Source: Biscogniauxia marginata
Taxonomy: Eukaryota > Ascomycota > Sordariomycetes > Xylariales > Xylariaceae
Length of the DNA stretch: 64,000 bases
Direction of reading: 5' to 3'
Assembly (NCBI GenBank): GCA_022695795.1
Contig: MU404120.1
Span: 182,328 to 246,327, forward strand
Below the pieces are notes generated by a model, which was given only the letters and a program-made list of their open reading frames with translations, was not told the origin of the DNA and did not search any database. Below are positions 12,813 through 24,419 of the stretch, piece by piece (the first letter of the stretch is position 1; each line of letters starts with the position of its first letter). Both the position numbers and the translations under genes were made by a program.

Positions 12813-13831
12813 ATACCACATACTACGGGAGCATTCGCTCTCCAACCCACATATAGAAGGGACTTTTCCGTAGAACCTGTCAACTCATGCTTAGACGTCG
12901 AGGTATTAGTATCCATAGAAAGGAGATGCTTATGACCGCAGGCTTCGGGTACAAGAGTTCTGATGCAATATCTTGAAGCAAAACGAGGATTTATGGGTTG
13001 TCGTGTTTCGATTTTTCTGATTCGATGACCCACCTGAGCCCGATTTCAAAAGATGGATAAAATGAATTGATCACTTGATGCCGGAATGCACGTAACGCTA
13101 GGCTTGACTCGATTACTACTAAGAGGCGATCAACTTTAGTAGGTTGATGCACCTTTCAGATACTAGGGTTTGAGTTGCTTGTTTCAATATCGGAATCCTC
13201 GGGATACTCCGTATTTAGGGAAGACTTATTCCAAGTGCTTAATCTCACAGACTTGTCGATAGCTCGAAGAGTTTGAAGGGAGGTTAAATCGAAGAGTTCG
13301 CATATCTCTGTATATTCTGGTTCTCAAAGTTCTCGGTACAGGTTCCTCGACAGAAAGAGTAGAAAATATTTAACGCGTGTCGTGAAGTGGTCATCTTCTA
13401 TGGACTTGAAAAACGACTGATAATGAATGCGAGTGTGTATGTTGAATGCGCGGCACACAAGGCCGGCAAAATGGACGGCATCCGTTTTTTCAGGATCCCG
13501 TTGTTGAGGAGTAGTAAAAGCAATACAGTCTCCGCACTTAACATGCTCACAGAATGGGCAAATGTCATGATCTGTAACAGTAGTTACATAAAATTTCGTC
13601 TTTCCATAACTACTGCATAAGAAAAAAATCCACGGAATGGACCCTGATAGCCCTCCGCAGTCCGCTGTAATGGATAAGGTTGTCTTCGAAGAAGGACATT
13701 TAACTTCGTTGTAACCACGAGCCGCGGGTTTTACTTTTTAGAGTGAGACCATGGGTAAAGATAAACGACAATTGCTGTCCTTGTCCCTTGAACTATAAAT
13801 TTCGAAACCAGAAATATCTTGAAGCGGAGTG
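12813..13831. other. Accessory-island spacer
   Basis: About 1 kb between two short-LTR copies. Short frames only (13387-13620 plus); I see no gene and no clear internal retroelement domain, so the two LTRs are not evidently ends of one element. Confidence 0.45.
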
Positions 13832-13955
13832 TATTGGGATGGGACGAAGATATGAGGATAGGGGATGAAATGTATTAGTCAAAGGCGAGTGTCGATAGAT
13901 GGGAATAGCCCATACATATACAGGAGGCAATGCGTGGGGCAGTATAGTGGATATG
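13832..13955 (+). mobile_element. Degenerate copy of the short LTR family
   Basis: Starts TATTGGGATGGGACGAAG, then ATATGAGGATAGGGGATG and TGTATTAGTCAAAGGCGAG, tracking the copies at 12677 and 29435 with many substitutions, and fades at about 13955. I could not place a target-site duplication, so the right end is approximate. Confidence 0.6.
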
Positions 13956-14315
13956 AGATGTACTCGCAGAAAAGCTTTGCGGGGCAACTAGGAGGTTGAA
14001 GTAGGCGAAACTGGAGTGACATTTACACATACAATGGGATGAATTGTCATTGCGACGGATTTCCACATAAGAGGTCCCTATGTTACGCATGGACGTATCT
14101 ACGTAAACACGTGTTGAAAGAAATGTTGTTTAGTCTGCTTACTACCCGAAGTGACCTTCAAATTAAATTTCTATTTCCCATCTAGAGAATAGAAAAAAAA
14201 CATATTGCACGGCTACAAGGAGTTCCTGAACCCTATCCGTTGGTGTACACTCGTTTTATTATCAATTAACCTTTACTTTTGCCGTGGAATAGCAATGACC
14301 GCAACGACACGAAAA

Positions 14316-14918
14316 ATGCCCATTCGGAACTTTCTCGCCTCTATCATCTCTGCCTCCGCAAGTGCCGCGCTCCTCCAATGGATGCCGGGCATGGACATCA
14401 GCAACACTTTCCGCCTTTCGGTCAACGTGACAAGGCTCGACCTGACACCCACAGTCCAAGGTATGGAAGTCGGTTACAACACGGCCGGGGAGTGTCTGGC
14501 CAACCTCGTGCTGTCAAACCCAGAGGAGGGCGCCATATTCTACGAGACCGGCAACACTGTTCGCATCACCGAATTAACCAACACTGTGGGTGAATACATC
14601 GGCGTAGGCATCATCGGCACTCCCGGATGCACTGCGACGGTGCCGAGTCTAAAAACCGTGCAGGTGCAGTACGAAAACGGGACCGAGGGCGTGCAAGTCG
14701 CGTACGATGACGGGTCAGGGGTCGCGGGTCTGGAGCATCAAAGCTGTGTCTGGATGGAGTGTCCCTCGGAGGATGGCGACTTCGTCGTTCTAATATTCAA
14801 ACAGGGCGGACAGAGTACCCTTGCGGGCTGTGCTAATGTGCAGTTGCTGCCTCTTTGTGACTCCAGCCAGGACGCCCCAGAGGGCTCTATCTCGACTAAA
14901 TGCCTCACGAGCCTTTAA
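14316..14918 (+). CDS. Small secreted Cys-containing protein, unrecognised
   Basis: Not a family I recognise. The frame is open from before 14295; the ATG at 14316 (GAAAAATGCC, good context) gives 200 residues starting MPIRNFLASIISASASAALL, a plausible signal peptide cut near residue 20. An ATG at 14295 would add seven residues. The mature part has seven cysteines (residues 60, 105, 144, 149, 172, 181, 196), an NVT sequon, a long beta-rich-looking middle and an acidic pI. Intronless and small, it lies between short-LTR copies at 13832 and 15181, the setting and shape of many fungal effector or surface proteins. That role is inference only. Codon use is GC-rich like a working gene, in contrast to its AT-rich surroundings. 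Confidence 0.7.
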   Translation: MPIRNFLASIISASASAALLQWMPGMDISNTFRLSVNVTRLDLTPTVQGMEVGYNTAGECLANLVLSNPEEGAIFYETGNTVRITELTNTVGEYIGVGIIGTPGCTATVPSLKTVQVQYENGTEGVQVAYDDGSGVAGLEHQSCVWMECPSEDGDFVVLIFKQGGQSTLAGCANVQLLPLCDSSQDAPEGSISTKCLTSL

Positions 14919-15180
14919 ACCATTTTAATAATAGATGAGTATTTGATAACGCGAACGGACTAGAATAACGGGGACCTGAGAAGCTTGTACTTGGCATGTC
15001 TATATTCAGGAAGAAATCATGGAAAATGCTGTAACTCCTAGGGGTTGAGTATTGAAGTACGAGAATCGAGCTTGAAGCTGTGGCTCTATACTTCAGTGCA
15101 TTGGGATCTGCATCACAGCATAAGCTCAGCAACGCTGTAGTTACCTATACAAATGTTCTGGGCAGTGTAGGTACTGTATG

Positions 15181-15319
15181 TGTTGAAATGTGGCGCTATA
15201 CCCTTATACGATTCATGGTCTCCTATATATATAAAGATAAGCTCTATTTACCTAGGTAGAATCATACTTACATTAATACACTTGATCTTTTATCTTTATA
15301 TCTTCGTCCCATCTCAATA
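15181..15319 (-). mobile_element. Inverted copy of the short LTR family
   Basis: Read on the minus strand it starts TATTGAGATGGGACGAAG, continues with GATCAAGTGTATTAATG, and ends ...CATTTCAACA. It is 139 bp, flanked on the plus strand by GTATG (15176-15180) and GTATA (15320-15324), a 5-bp duplication with one mismatch. It belongs with the elements at 12677, 13832 and 29435. Confidence 0.75.
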
Positions 15320-15670
15320 GTATAGTGATCCATTATTTATAGATTCACTGTTTGTTATCATACTATGTCTTTTGTCATATTTCAATGCTACCAAAATAGG
15401 AGATGACTATCAATAGTGAGGTAGTTTACACAAGGAGTCAAGGCTTTACGCAGTTGTAATAATGCAGAGAAAATGGAGCGTGAGAAAGTTTCATATATTG
15501 CTAAGCACCCTTTATATAGGAGCATCAGACCCCTGCGGCCAAGCGCCTAGGTCACTCGCAAACTATCAGGGAGCGTCAGTTCCTCTTTGAATACCTTCAT
15601 CCGCGATATGTATTGAATACTTATCGCGGACACACCCTTGACATAGTTTCTACATAACGACAGTACACCT

Positions 15671-18600
15671 CTATTCTATTTGCTCCAGCCGTTGAAAAAT
15701 CGCCGGTCCTAAGTCTTCCTGTAATCTACCATCCGTCATCAACACCACCGCATCTCTCCCTATTTTCGTGTGCCCCTTCAGCGCACCAAGTCTATGAGCG
15801 ACAATGATGACGGTGTAGCCTTGCCGGGTGAACTCCTCGTCAGTGATGCGATAGATAGTTGATTCAGTCGTTGAATCAAGCGAGGACGTGACTTCATCCA
15901 AGACGATCACGGGCTGGAGTCCAGAACGCCGTAGTGAGATTACTTTGATGAGTGCTCGGCACACCGCGAACAGCTGACACTGGCCTATAGACAGCTCCTG
16001 GAACATCGAGATCTTCTGGTAAAGGATATCGTATTCCCTAAAGCCTAGATTATCGATGGCCGTGGCTGTGTCTCCCTCAAAGTGCGTGGTGCCGGCGAAG
16101 AAATGTAACCACAACCCCGCTTTGGTTAATGCATCGACGATAGTCTCATCTGATACGGAGGTGCCTGGGTCTAAGTTGAAGCGCAAGGTCTCGTTGGACA
16201 AAAGCAGAGGGTCTTGAGATACCGCCACGAAGCACCTTTGACGCAACACATCTAGTCTCACTTGCTTGATATCAATGCCATCCAGCTCGATCTTGCCAGA
16301 TTTCAGCTCCAGTATCCGTAGGAGCATTAACAGCAAAGTGCTTTTACCGCTTCATGACCAGTGAGCGACCAGAATAAAATTTGGAGCGTACCTACGTAGA
16401 GACTCACCTGCCTGTACGCCCGCAAATGACAATTTTCTGACCTGCGCTGATGTTCAGACTCAGATTCCGCAGAGCAACGGAATCGGGTCTAAAGTTTGCA
16501 CTTGCAAGTGATCAGTAAGATAGGCTCTGGTCCGGACACTTACTGGTACGACGCTGTGATATTCTTGAATTCAACATGTCCTCTAGAAGGCCAGTTTTCA
16601 GCGGGTTCCAATGTTCGGGCCTCTCCGCCCTCGAGCGGAGTCATTGTCTCGAGCATTTTCAAGCGAGAAATGGCACCGAGAGAAGTCTCTAGCGTAGTCC
16701 AGCTTTCCACAAATTTTAGCAGCGTTGTGTTTGCTACGAGCATGATATTGAGTGTAATTCCGACTTGCGTACCGCTGATATGCCCTCTTGATGCTACAGC
16801 GATAGCAACAACACTTGTTGCGATAGCCGCAGCCAAGAGATCTAGGACAACGTTGAGCCAGCTCTGGAGACATAAAAGGAGAAATTCAGGGCGTTGAGAG
16901 TTATCGACACATAGGATGTTGTCCTGTACTACGGCCCTAGACCAGCCAAACGACCGTATTGTTTCCAGACCCTCGATCTGGTAAATTCAGATCAGCTGCT
17001 GCTTATAGTTGTCGAGCATTGAATATTTGAACACACACCGTTTCCAAGAAACTCGAGAAGACCCCTGCACGGGACTGCAGCTCCAGAAATCGGAGTTGTC
17101 TTGACGTTTGAAGATACACCTTCTGGACAGCGTAGACTAACAGCGCACAGGCCGGTAAAGACACAGCGAGCCATTTTTGGGCCATACAAAGAAGTATGAT
17201 TTGCATGAGAAGTTTGAAGATTTCTGACCGTTTTAATATCTTGAAAACTCTTCGACATAGGAAATTGAGAACCTACGAGTTACAACAGTTTGAAGTGCTG
17301 ATGGCAACTGCTTGTCAATGAGCTGGATGTCTTGACTAAATCTAGAAGATATCAGCATCGCTCTTATTGTACGAACGATGCACTTACCTGTTCAAGGTCG
17401 AGCCATTATCGGTTGAAGAGAAGTACGACAAAGGCGCACTATTTTATGATTAGCTATTGTCTGGATCATCTGACCAGAATGCTGAAAATAAGACATATTA
17501 ACCTCATCACAATACTTAGAAGACGTTCATGTAGCCGCGACCCAGACCGCGGAGCAAGTCGGATAACAATGGACCTATTGGGCTCTTAGTAATAATGACT
17601 AGGTGGGATGTCTCCGGAAGAACCTACCACATCTGGGCATTAATTGAGACCCATGACATGGTTGACAGAAATCGATATCCACCAATGTAGAATCCGGTAT
17701 TTCTGCCACCTTCTTCGGTCCATAACTGAAGCCAGTATTGGGGGATGGTAATGAAGAAAGCACATAATGCAGTGCTGGTGATTAGGAGGGAAAGGTTCAT
17801 GAAACTAACGAAACCGAAATAGTAACCTATGCCTCTATCAGTCTCATCCCTGAATTTTCGAGGAGATGTTTACCATATAGAGTAGGATCTCCAGTCTGTC
17901 TTGCAAGGTCTACTTCAGTTTCGTCTTTCGCCTAAACTTGGGCGGTGAGTTTGTTAAAGTTGGCCGACAAGATGGCGTTGTCCTTGATGTAATGGCTGGA
18001 AGAGAATTTGGAGATAGATGCACCTTTAACTTTGATATCCTGCCAATTCCCTTGATCTATTATCTCATGGCCCCCTAGGACCACGATGTGATCGGTAGCT
18101 TGAAAATATTGACCTATCCCAGAGTAAGCCAGTAAAACGACGAATACGCAAGGGGAGTTTACAAGCATTAGAAACGAGAATCACGGTAGTCTTCATCCGC
18201 CGGATTAGACCTGTGGACCCAAACAGATTATCAAAAATTGTTTGCTCCGTCTCGCCATCCAATCCACTGAAAATGTCATCCAATAGAAGAATGTCGCATC
18301 TCGCGAACAATGCACGTGCGAGTGCCTGGAATTGTTAACTCGGTATATACTCGGTCTATAGCTAGAAATCCTGTGAAACATACCACTCTCTGTCTCTGTC
18401 CTCCTGACAAGTTAAGTCCTCTGAGCACAGTATGCCAGTCGTCGTGTCGACAGACTAATTGAGCCAAAGGCCGAGACCACTTCTCCAAGAATAGCGCGCA
18501 ATAAAGTCGATTTGCCGCTCCCAATAGGACCCGAGATTATAGCGAATGAGTGTTACGACCTACCCAAGACCAAAGGGGTCTTTTGTGAGGGGTCCGTGAA

Positions 18601-21086
18601 CCAATGACGGAGTAACTTCGGGTAATCACTCGAGCAGACCAAGGATAAGATTTATTGTGATCTAGGTATGACTAGATCACGATAAATCCATACAAAACAG
18701 TTAAGGAGAATAATAGACTTTGCTCTTAAGGAAAAGTTATATAAATAACCTAGAATTTCTTATATATCTAGTTATTCATTCTAGTTTTTTAGCTATTAAT
18801 TTAAAACTATAATTACTCCTTAATACTATAGTGAAAGTACCTTGAAATCTCTCTGACGAACAAGACATTATGAATTTCTTGAACCAACCTCAATCCACTA
18901 TTACCTTCAAATCAAGAAAACCTAGTACGTACTCACCTGTGAAGTCAGCTGACTAGGAACACACAGGGAGGTTCGTCACAATGAGCTAGCAGTTACTTCA
19001 ATGTTTATATTCTCCAAGACAGGCTGGTCATGACCAATTCTGAGTTCTCGGATTTCAATAGCAAGGGTAGGCTTTATCAAGTGGCCGGATGTCGGGTTCC
19101 TGGACAATTTGTTCGAAGTGCTCCTTGGTAGTGTTCCGCGACTAGCTTGTAAAGATGGTCGAAGTAAAAACGCCTGGATTCTTCCCAATCCAGCAAGTGC
19201 TGCCACTGCGCGCGGCACAATAGTCATGATCATGTTTGCAGGGTGCGTGATCATACTTAAGATGGCGACGGTGGTGAATGCCGTTTCTGTGTCTAGGTCG
19301 CGGCCACGAGCACTTGATAATACAGCAAAAATGGCCAGTGTGACAGCTGGAGAGAATATCCCAAGCGCATTGGCTATCATAATATTAGCTTATACGTAGC
19401 AAATTTCAGATTCATTTGGGGCTATAACAAACCAGACGCATTATTATATACCATGATCCACCTTAGTTTCGAGGCTTCCCAGAGCTCCAGCTCCCGAAGT
19501 TCTTGAATTCGCCAGGTAAGACTATCTTGATATCCAAGCATTTTGACGACTTTCATAGCGCTTAGCACAGAGCTTGTGGCAGCTATGCGATTTTGAGTTG
19601 CGTTATTCCATGCCTTTTGGCGAGGCTGTAAATGCTTTGCAACGAATCGACTCATATGTGAACACACTACCCTTCTTAACATCAAATCAAAGAGCCATGG
19701 TGACATGCTTACAGTAGATCAGAAAGAGCGGGAGAGGCCAAATCCAGCCGACTTCAATTGCTAGAAGAATGATACCAATCAGTACTTCGATGATTTGTGC
19801 CCATGTTTCGTGGACCATTTCGGCAATCCCATCGAGACTATCTGCATCTGTACTCATGAGCGTAGTGGCCTCGCCGTTGTCATAAGCGATGCTAGGTAAC
19901 TTCATAGTCTTGTCATGGATAAGCCCAACGAGAGAACTCCTAGTCACAAGCCTAGATTTGTTTATGCTGTGTTGGTACATAGAGTTTGATAACTGAAGTT
20001 GTATTTTAGTGCAAATTCCAAGAGAATGAGGCTTGAATCTTATGGCAAGGCCAAAATAAACGGTCACGGCGGATATAACAAGCCAAAATCCATGATCGTT
20101 CTCCGCTCCAGAAGGGTATGCCACAACATATCTGATAGACTCTTTGATCAGAGTAGGCTGAGAATAGTGAAAGACGATCAAGAATAGTCAAGGCATAGCA
20201 GGCGCGAAAAAGGCTCCTTTCAGGCATTTCATTAAAGCTAGCGGCAAAGTCCTCTTCGTTTCGGGCTTGGCTAATCTTGTGATGAGAAGCATGAAGAGAA
20301 ATGTTTCAAGGTTCTAGACTAACCTCGCTGAGACCATGTTTGAAGCATTGCCTTTCTTGTGACCTCTGGTTTGATGTCTCGACTAAGAGGTGGTAGATCT
20401 TGGTTGACGAGTATATTCTTGTAGCCATGACGGATTATCGGATTTATCCATATGAACAAGACCCTACTTAAGATGCCGTGGAGTTCCTCAGGAGATTCGT
20501 GCTTATTGGAAGTACTAAATTCCGGACTCTCGGCGAAACACTCAAGCACGAAAAAGACCGAGTGAATACAACAACGAAGAAGCACAGGATGTGAGGTACG
20601 CGCACGTGCAGAGGCCTTGGAAGGCATAGTGAGGTAGACGGTATCGCATATTATGGATCCGAGAAGATACAGGTTAGCTAATTCCGAAGCTCCATGAAAC
20701 CGCTGTTGTTCCTGGGATAGAAGCAAACCCAGGCCTAGAGCAGCAAGTATAGAGGCGAACAGCGCGACCAAAAAACTGGTCTTATCCTCAACATCCAAGA
20801 CTAAGGTTTTGGTCCAGTATAACGTTAATATGACGGAGAGCAAAATCCCAAGAACCTAGGCCCGTTACTGGTGTTAGATATAGAATTCAGAACCTTGAAG
20901 AGAATGGACCGAGATATTGACGGCCTTGAAAGGTCCTTGCCAGCCTCGAGTACTTCTAAGGCGTGAATGACGAAGCCTCCAGAGTCTGAAAGGGAGACTG
21001 GAAAGGAATATAGCAGCACATGTTGTAGATGCAGTATGCAAAATCAATGCTGACTCTATAACCATTGTGTCTGCCTCGGCAAGCAA
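15671..21086 (-). pseudogene. ABC-C (MRP-type) transporter, broken in NBD1
   Basis: Remains of a full-length multidrug-resistance-associated transporter, minus strand, many exons. From the N-terminus: TM0/linker (20843-20319, ending in SRVLFIWINPIIRHGYKN and DLPPL), TMD1 (20181-19422 and 19380-19100), NBD1 (19080-18065), TMD2 pieces (17880-16600) and NBD2 (16600-15671). NBD2 keeps Walker A (GRTGSGKST, split by an intron near 16350-16415), LSIGQ and Walker B (PVIVLDEVTSSLD). NBD1 has Walker A GPIGSGKST (~18529-18503), LSGGQRQRV (~18396-18415) and Walker B DILLLDDIFSGLD, but only ~33 codons separate Walker A from LSGGQ where the family has about 100. The frame changes there and meets TAA just after AYCAQ. 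A 430-bp solo LTR (18551-18980) also sits in the exon before Walker A. Two lesions make a working protein unlikely. Exon ends in TMD2 and the start are uncertain. Confidence 0.85.
18551..18980 (+). mobile_element. Solo gypsy-type LTR 'A' inside the ABC transporter, TSD ATGAG
   Basis: A 430-bp solo LTR from TGTTACGACC to GGAGGTTCGTCACA, with perfect 5-bp flanks ATGAG (18546-18550 and 18981-18985). Removing it and one flank rejoins the transporter frame (TASS + FAIISGPIG), showing clean insertion into a coding exon. The last ~225 bp are shared with the LTRs at 26186, 54196, 54908, 61994, 62550 and 63203; the first ~205 bp are specific to this copy. It shows little RIP, so it is probably young. 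Confidence 0.92.
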
Positions 21087-21481
21087 AGGTCAAGATAAGC
21101 AGCACTACAAAAGTAAGAACAATACTTTAGTCAATTATTCTTATTAATTAAATAGCTGCTGAGCGAAACTTTCCATCGAAGGTATAGAAAGGGCGTGCAA
21201 GGGAAAAGCAAGGCGCAGCTAATTGGGTAGTCCGCGTCCCGAGCACATAAATCAGATTAGTGGGCAAACCGGAGCCCATGCAAGGTATTATTACCAACAA
21301 ATAAGTTACTAGGTAGTTCAAGCTTTTAAGCCACAAGAAATTAGTAACACATACAAGCCACTCTTAGTTGTTTTCTTCAGTCAGTTCCAAGGTTAATACA
21401 CACGGGAAGTACTTGAACAACGCGTCTTTTAGGATGTCACTTTTCTCCTTTTCTTCCTCTCCTTCATTAGCACCCCCCCCT
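21087..21481. other. Spacer, nothing recognised
   Basis: About 400 bp between the transporter remnant's apparent start and the 3' end of the kinase-remnant/ISG12 gene. AT-rich, with frames of 60-63 codons that I cannot support. Confidence 0.45.
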
Positions 21482-22416
21482 TTACATCTTCCTCACGTTC
21501 TCCGTAAACAGGCTCCAAACAGTTCCCATTTCCAACTTTTTATCTGCATAACCACCTAAAGCAGCCACACCTAAACCTACACCCTGGACAGCTGCGATTT
21601 GCCCGGCCGCTGCACCTCCCATCGCTACACTCTGACACCAAGCAAATAAACTCCCTGACTGTACGAGTCCAATACTCGACTGCCACGCCGCGGCTATACT
21701 GCCAGCTGTAGGACCTAGCACCGAGAAGCCGGCAATGCCGAGAACTGGGAAGACAAGGGTAGCGGCGGCGGCGACTCCAAGGCCAACTGCCAGCATTGTG
21801 CTTCGGCCATTGTTTTCTATTAGGTTATAAATTAATAAGTATGCATTATAGCGTGAGAAGAGGGAAAGATGAGGTTGACAGATAGCTATATTAACTTACT
21901 CTGCTGGCTAATCTGTTGCGCAAATTCCTCGCTCCACATCGCTAGAATAGGAACAACGATCTGTAATGGAAACATTTTCGTTTCGTCGGGATAAACTCCA
22001 CTTTCAAAGAGCTGCTGCACGACGTCTTCGTCGAAATCCACAAACGGCGGTTTGCCGGCCATGATCGTATAAATCAAAGATCCTAGGGCGAAGTGCAGGG
22101 CACGCTTCATGCACTCCTTTTCAGGAAGATCGCGCAAAGTAGTCGTTGGGATGCGGAAGTGGGCCGGGTATTGCGAATCTGGATCGGAGATGCTGTAGGG
22201 AATCAAGTTGTGTTGAATTGAGAGTTCAGCATTCTTGCTGTCTTTGACGCGAACCGTAAGGTCTGGGAGGGAAGTCAAGGATGCTGTGACTTGGTCACCC
22301 GAGAATGTGTCGTTTGCACTCTCGATAATACACTTTGCCCATGCAATCTTGACATCCATGCTAGCTATTTCTCTGTCCTTCGCCTCTAGAAACTCGATGC
22401 TGCAGGTCGGTGGCAT
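21482..22416 (-). CDS. Kinase C-lobe remnant fused to IFI6-16/ISG12-like domain
   Basis: Two exons, 22416-21900 and 21816-21482 (intron GTAAGT...ATAG, 84 bp), giving 283 residues. Residues ~107-165 look like the second half of a protein kinase: FALGSLIYTIMAGKPPF (109-125) matches subdomain IX, followed by a VYPDETK...LAMWSEEF segment like the last helices. No glycine loop, catalytic Lys, HRD or DFG exists upstream, so it cannot be a kinase. Residues 180-283 are a Gly/Ala-rich hydrophobic domain (FPVLGIAGFSVLGPTAGS, GSLFAWCQSVAMGGAAAG, AVQGVGLGV) of the interferon-inducible 6-16/ISG12 type, a membrane-inserting family linked to mitochondrial death signalling in animals. From memory, similar architectures exist in other filamentous ascomycetes without assigned function. 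The gene is intact amid broken neighbours; a death-effector or incompatibility role is inference. Confidence 0.78.
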
Positions 22417-24419
22417 GGTGTGGAGGGTAGGTGATTTTGTTACTTAACAGAGGTATGATGCAATAAAATTCCGTCACTAGATTTTCCCAGAAAGATACTT
22501 CGTGGCCTAATAATGTGAGGTGTGAAGTCTAACGATGAGAAATAAATTTTCGCCGTCAAACACCCGATGCTTCAACACGTTACAAAGTTCCAGATCAGGG
22601 TTGGTAAGGAGTGTAGGTTGTATCAATAATCGAGGGTCTTTATAAAGTTAAGTACCTAGTGAGGGGCTTCTTCAATGTAATGTTTGTGATATCAATATAC
22701 GAACGTGCTACTCATCATTTGTGATATAGCAACTAAGAAAAATGCATGTGTCTTCCAAGTGGCGCCAATGACTGCGCGAGGATAACCATTTGGTTTTCGA
22801 TTGGATGTTTTCCCTGTCTACTTCGTGTCGGCACCCGCGCGATGTTATGCAACACGGGGGCTCGCTTCAGGTTCTGATAAACTACCTGTCGCTTTTACTT
22901 TGTAGTTGGAGTAGGCGTTAAAGACATATCACCCATTCGTGCTTACGGGATGGCAGGAAGGCAGGCTGCATTGCCGTCCATAACGGTAGTGGCGGCTGTC
23001 AACATTCAAAGTCACAAACAAGCTGTTTATTATAACATAGGTACCTAAAGCGAATTACAAAATAGGGATGGATTCAATGATAAAACATACCCGGAACATG
23101 CATAATGCATAGGTAAGAATATTCTCAGTTAGTTATAACATTACTGAAACAAGAGGATACTCCGTGTCATAATAAAGGCTATATATCAAATTCTGTCGCT
23201 AACACCAATATACTCACGGATCTCGTGGCTCTCATGGCCTATGCTTTACTTTCTTAATTAGGCCGAGCATCTTAGAAAGGTTTTCGATATAATAACCCTC
23301 GTTTTATTCGTTAGTTCCTTGCTAGTTAAAAATGAGGGCAAATAGATATTAAAGAGATAAAAAAAGGCTTAATATGGAAAGGTTTATATTACTATCTACC
23401 TTAGGCTAGGTAGCTCCGTAAATAGCTCCGGGTTGAATTCGAGGGGGATAAAGTGCTTGCAGTACCTAATGCATAGCTTGATCTCGTTGGGGGTTAGTCA
23501 AGGGTATTTCTGTGCCTTTACATACGACCGGCAAGCATACAGTAAAATTGTTTGCCAAAAGATATGAAAGAGTCCCTTACCGCCTCACCCTGCCGAATTC
23601 GGACGAGTAATTCCGATAGTTCCTCTGACTGGATTATATATCCTCTTGTAGAAAGCAGTTGTAGGTTGGAAGGATGATGGAGAACCGACTGAGTCTTTTA
23701 TGCCCTTCACCTCGCGTCACTGTGAGCCTTATATTGTATGCATCGCTCGGATTATGAAATGAAATCGGACGAGCATCATTCTCAGGAGACTGAGTTCCCT
23801 CACTAGCGATATCAAATCTGCGTCAATTGCTGTGTAGCTGGGAGATAGGTACGCTTACAGTCGTTGAAAGTCTTTATGCTACATAAGACAGGTATATGAC
23901 TTCCCTGTAGTAGCAAACCAAGAAAATGAATATACAAGGTTACATGTGAAAGACTACCTATTGCCTTTGAAATACCACGGTTCGTCTAACACTTCCGGCC
24001 GAAAGGTATATAGCGTAATAGCATAATAACAATGTTTCTGTAGAATCCAGTGCCAGGATATTCATCGAACTTTATCTTTTACAACTTAGTGTCATCACGG
24101 TATTTGGCCTCTATGCTGTGGGATAACTACGACTAACTTTCATCCACGTAAAACATAAATCATATATGATGGATCACTAATAAGTTATATTCACCTTATA
24201 ACACTCTTGATAGGTGTTGCCAACGAATCCCGCAACATAGGCAAGTATGAATGGTTTCATGTAAACAAGTTACACTGTGGCGGCGATCCAGTTACTATAA
24301 GCCCCATGGAGGAGGGTGTCATTATCCTAAGACGTGCCAATAGGCTAGCCATACTTGGACCCTGATCTGGACGTAGAGCAGATTTTAGTCGAACAACTAG
24401 CAATGTATGGGGGTGAATC
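22417..24419. other. Gene-poor AT-rich stretch
   Basis: About 2 kb with no frame of 60 codons or more apart from antisense shadows at the left edge. The first few hundred bases should hold the promoter of the gene at 22416. A segment near 23440-23560 (AGGGGGATAAAGTGCTTGC... context) reads like transposon-derived DNA but I cannot assign a family. Confidence 0.45.
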
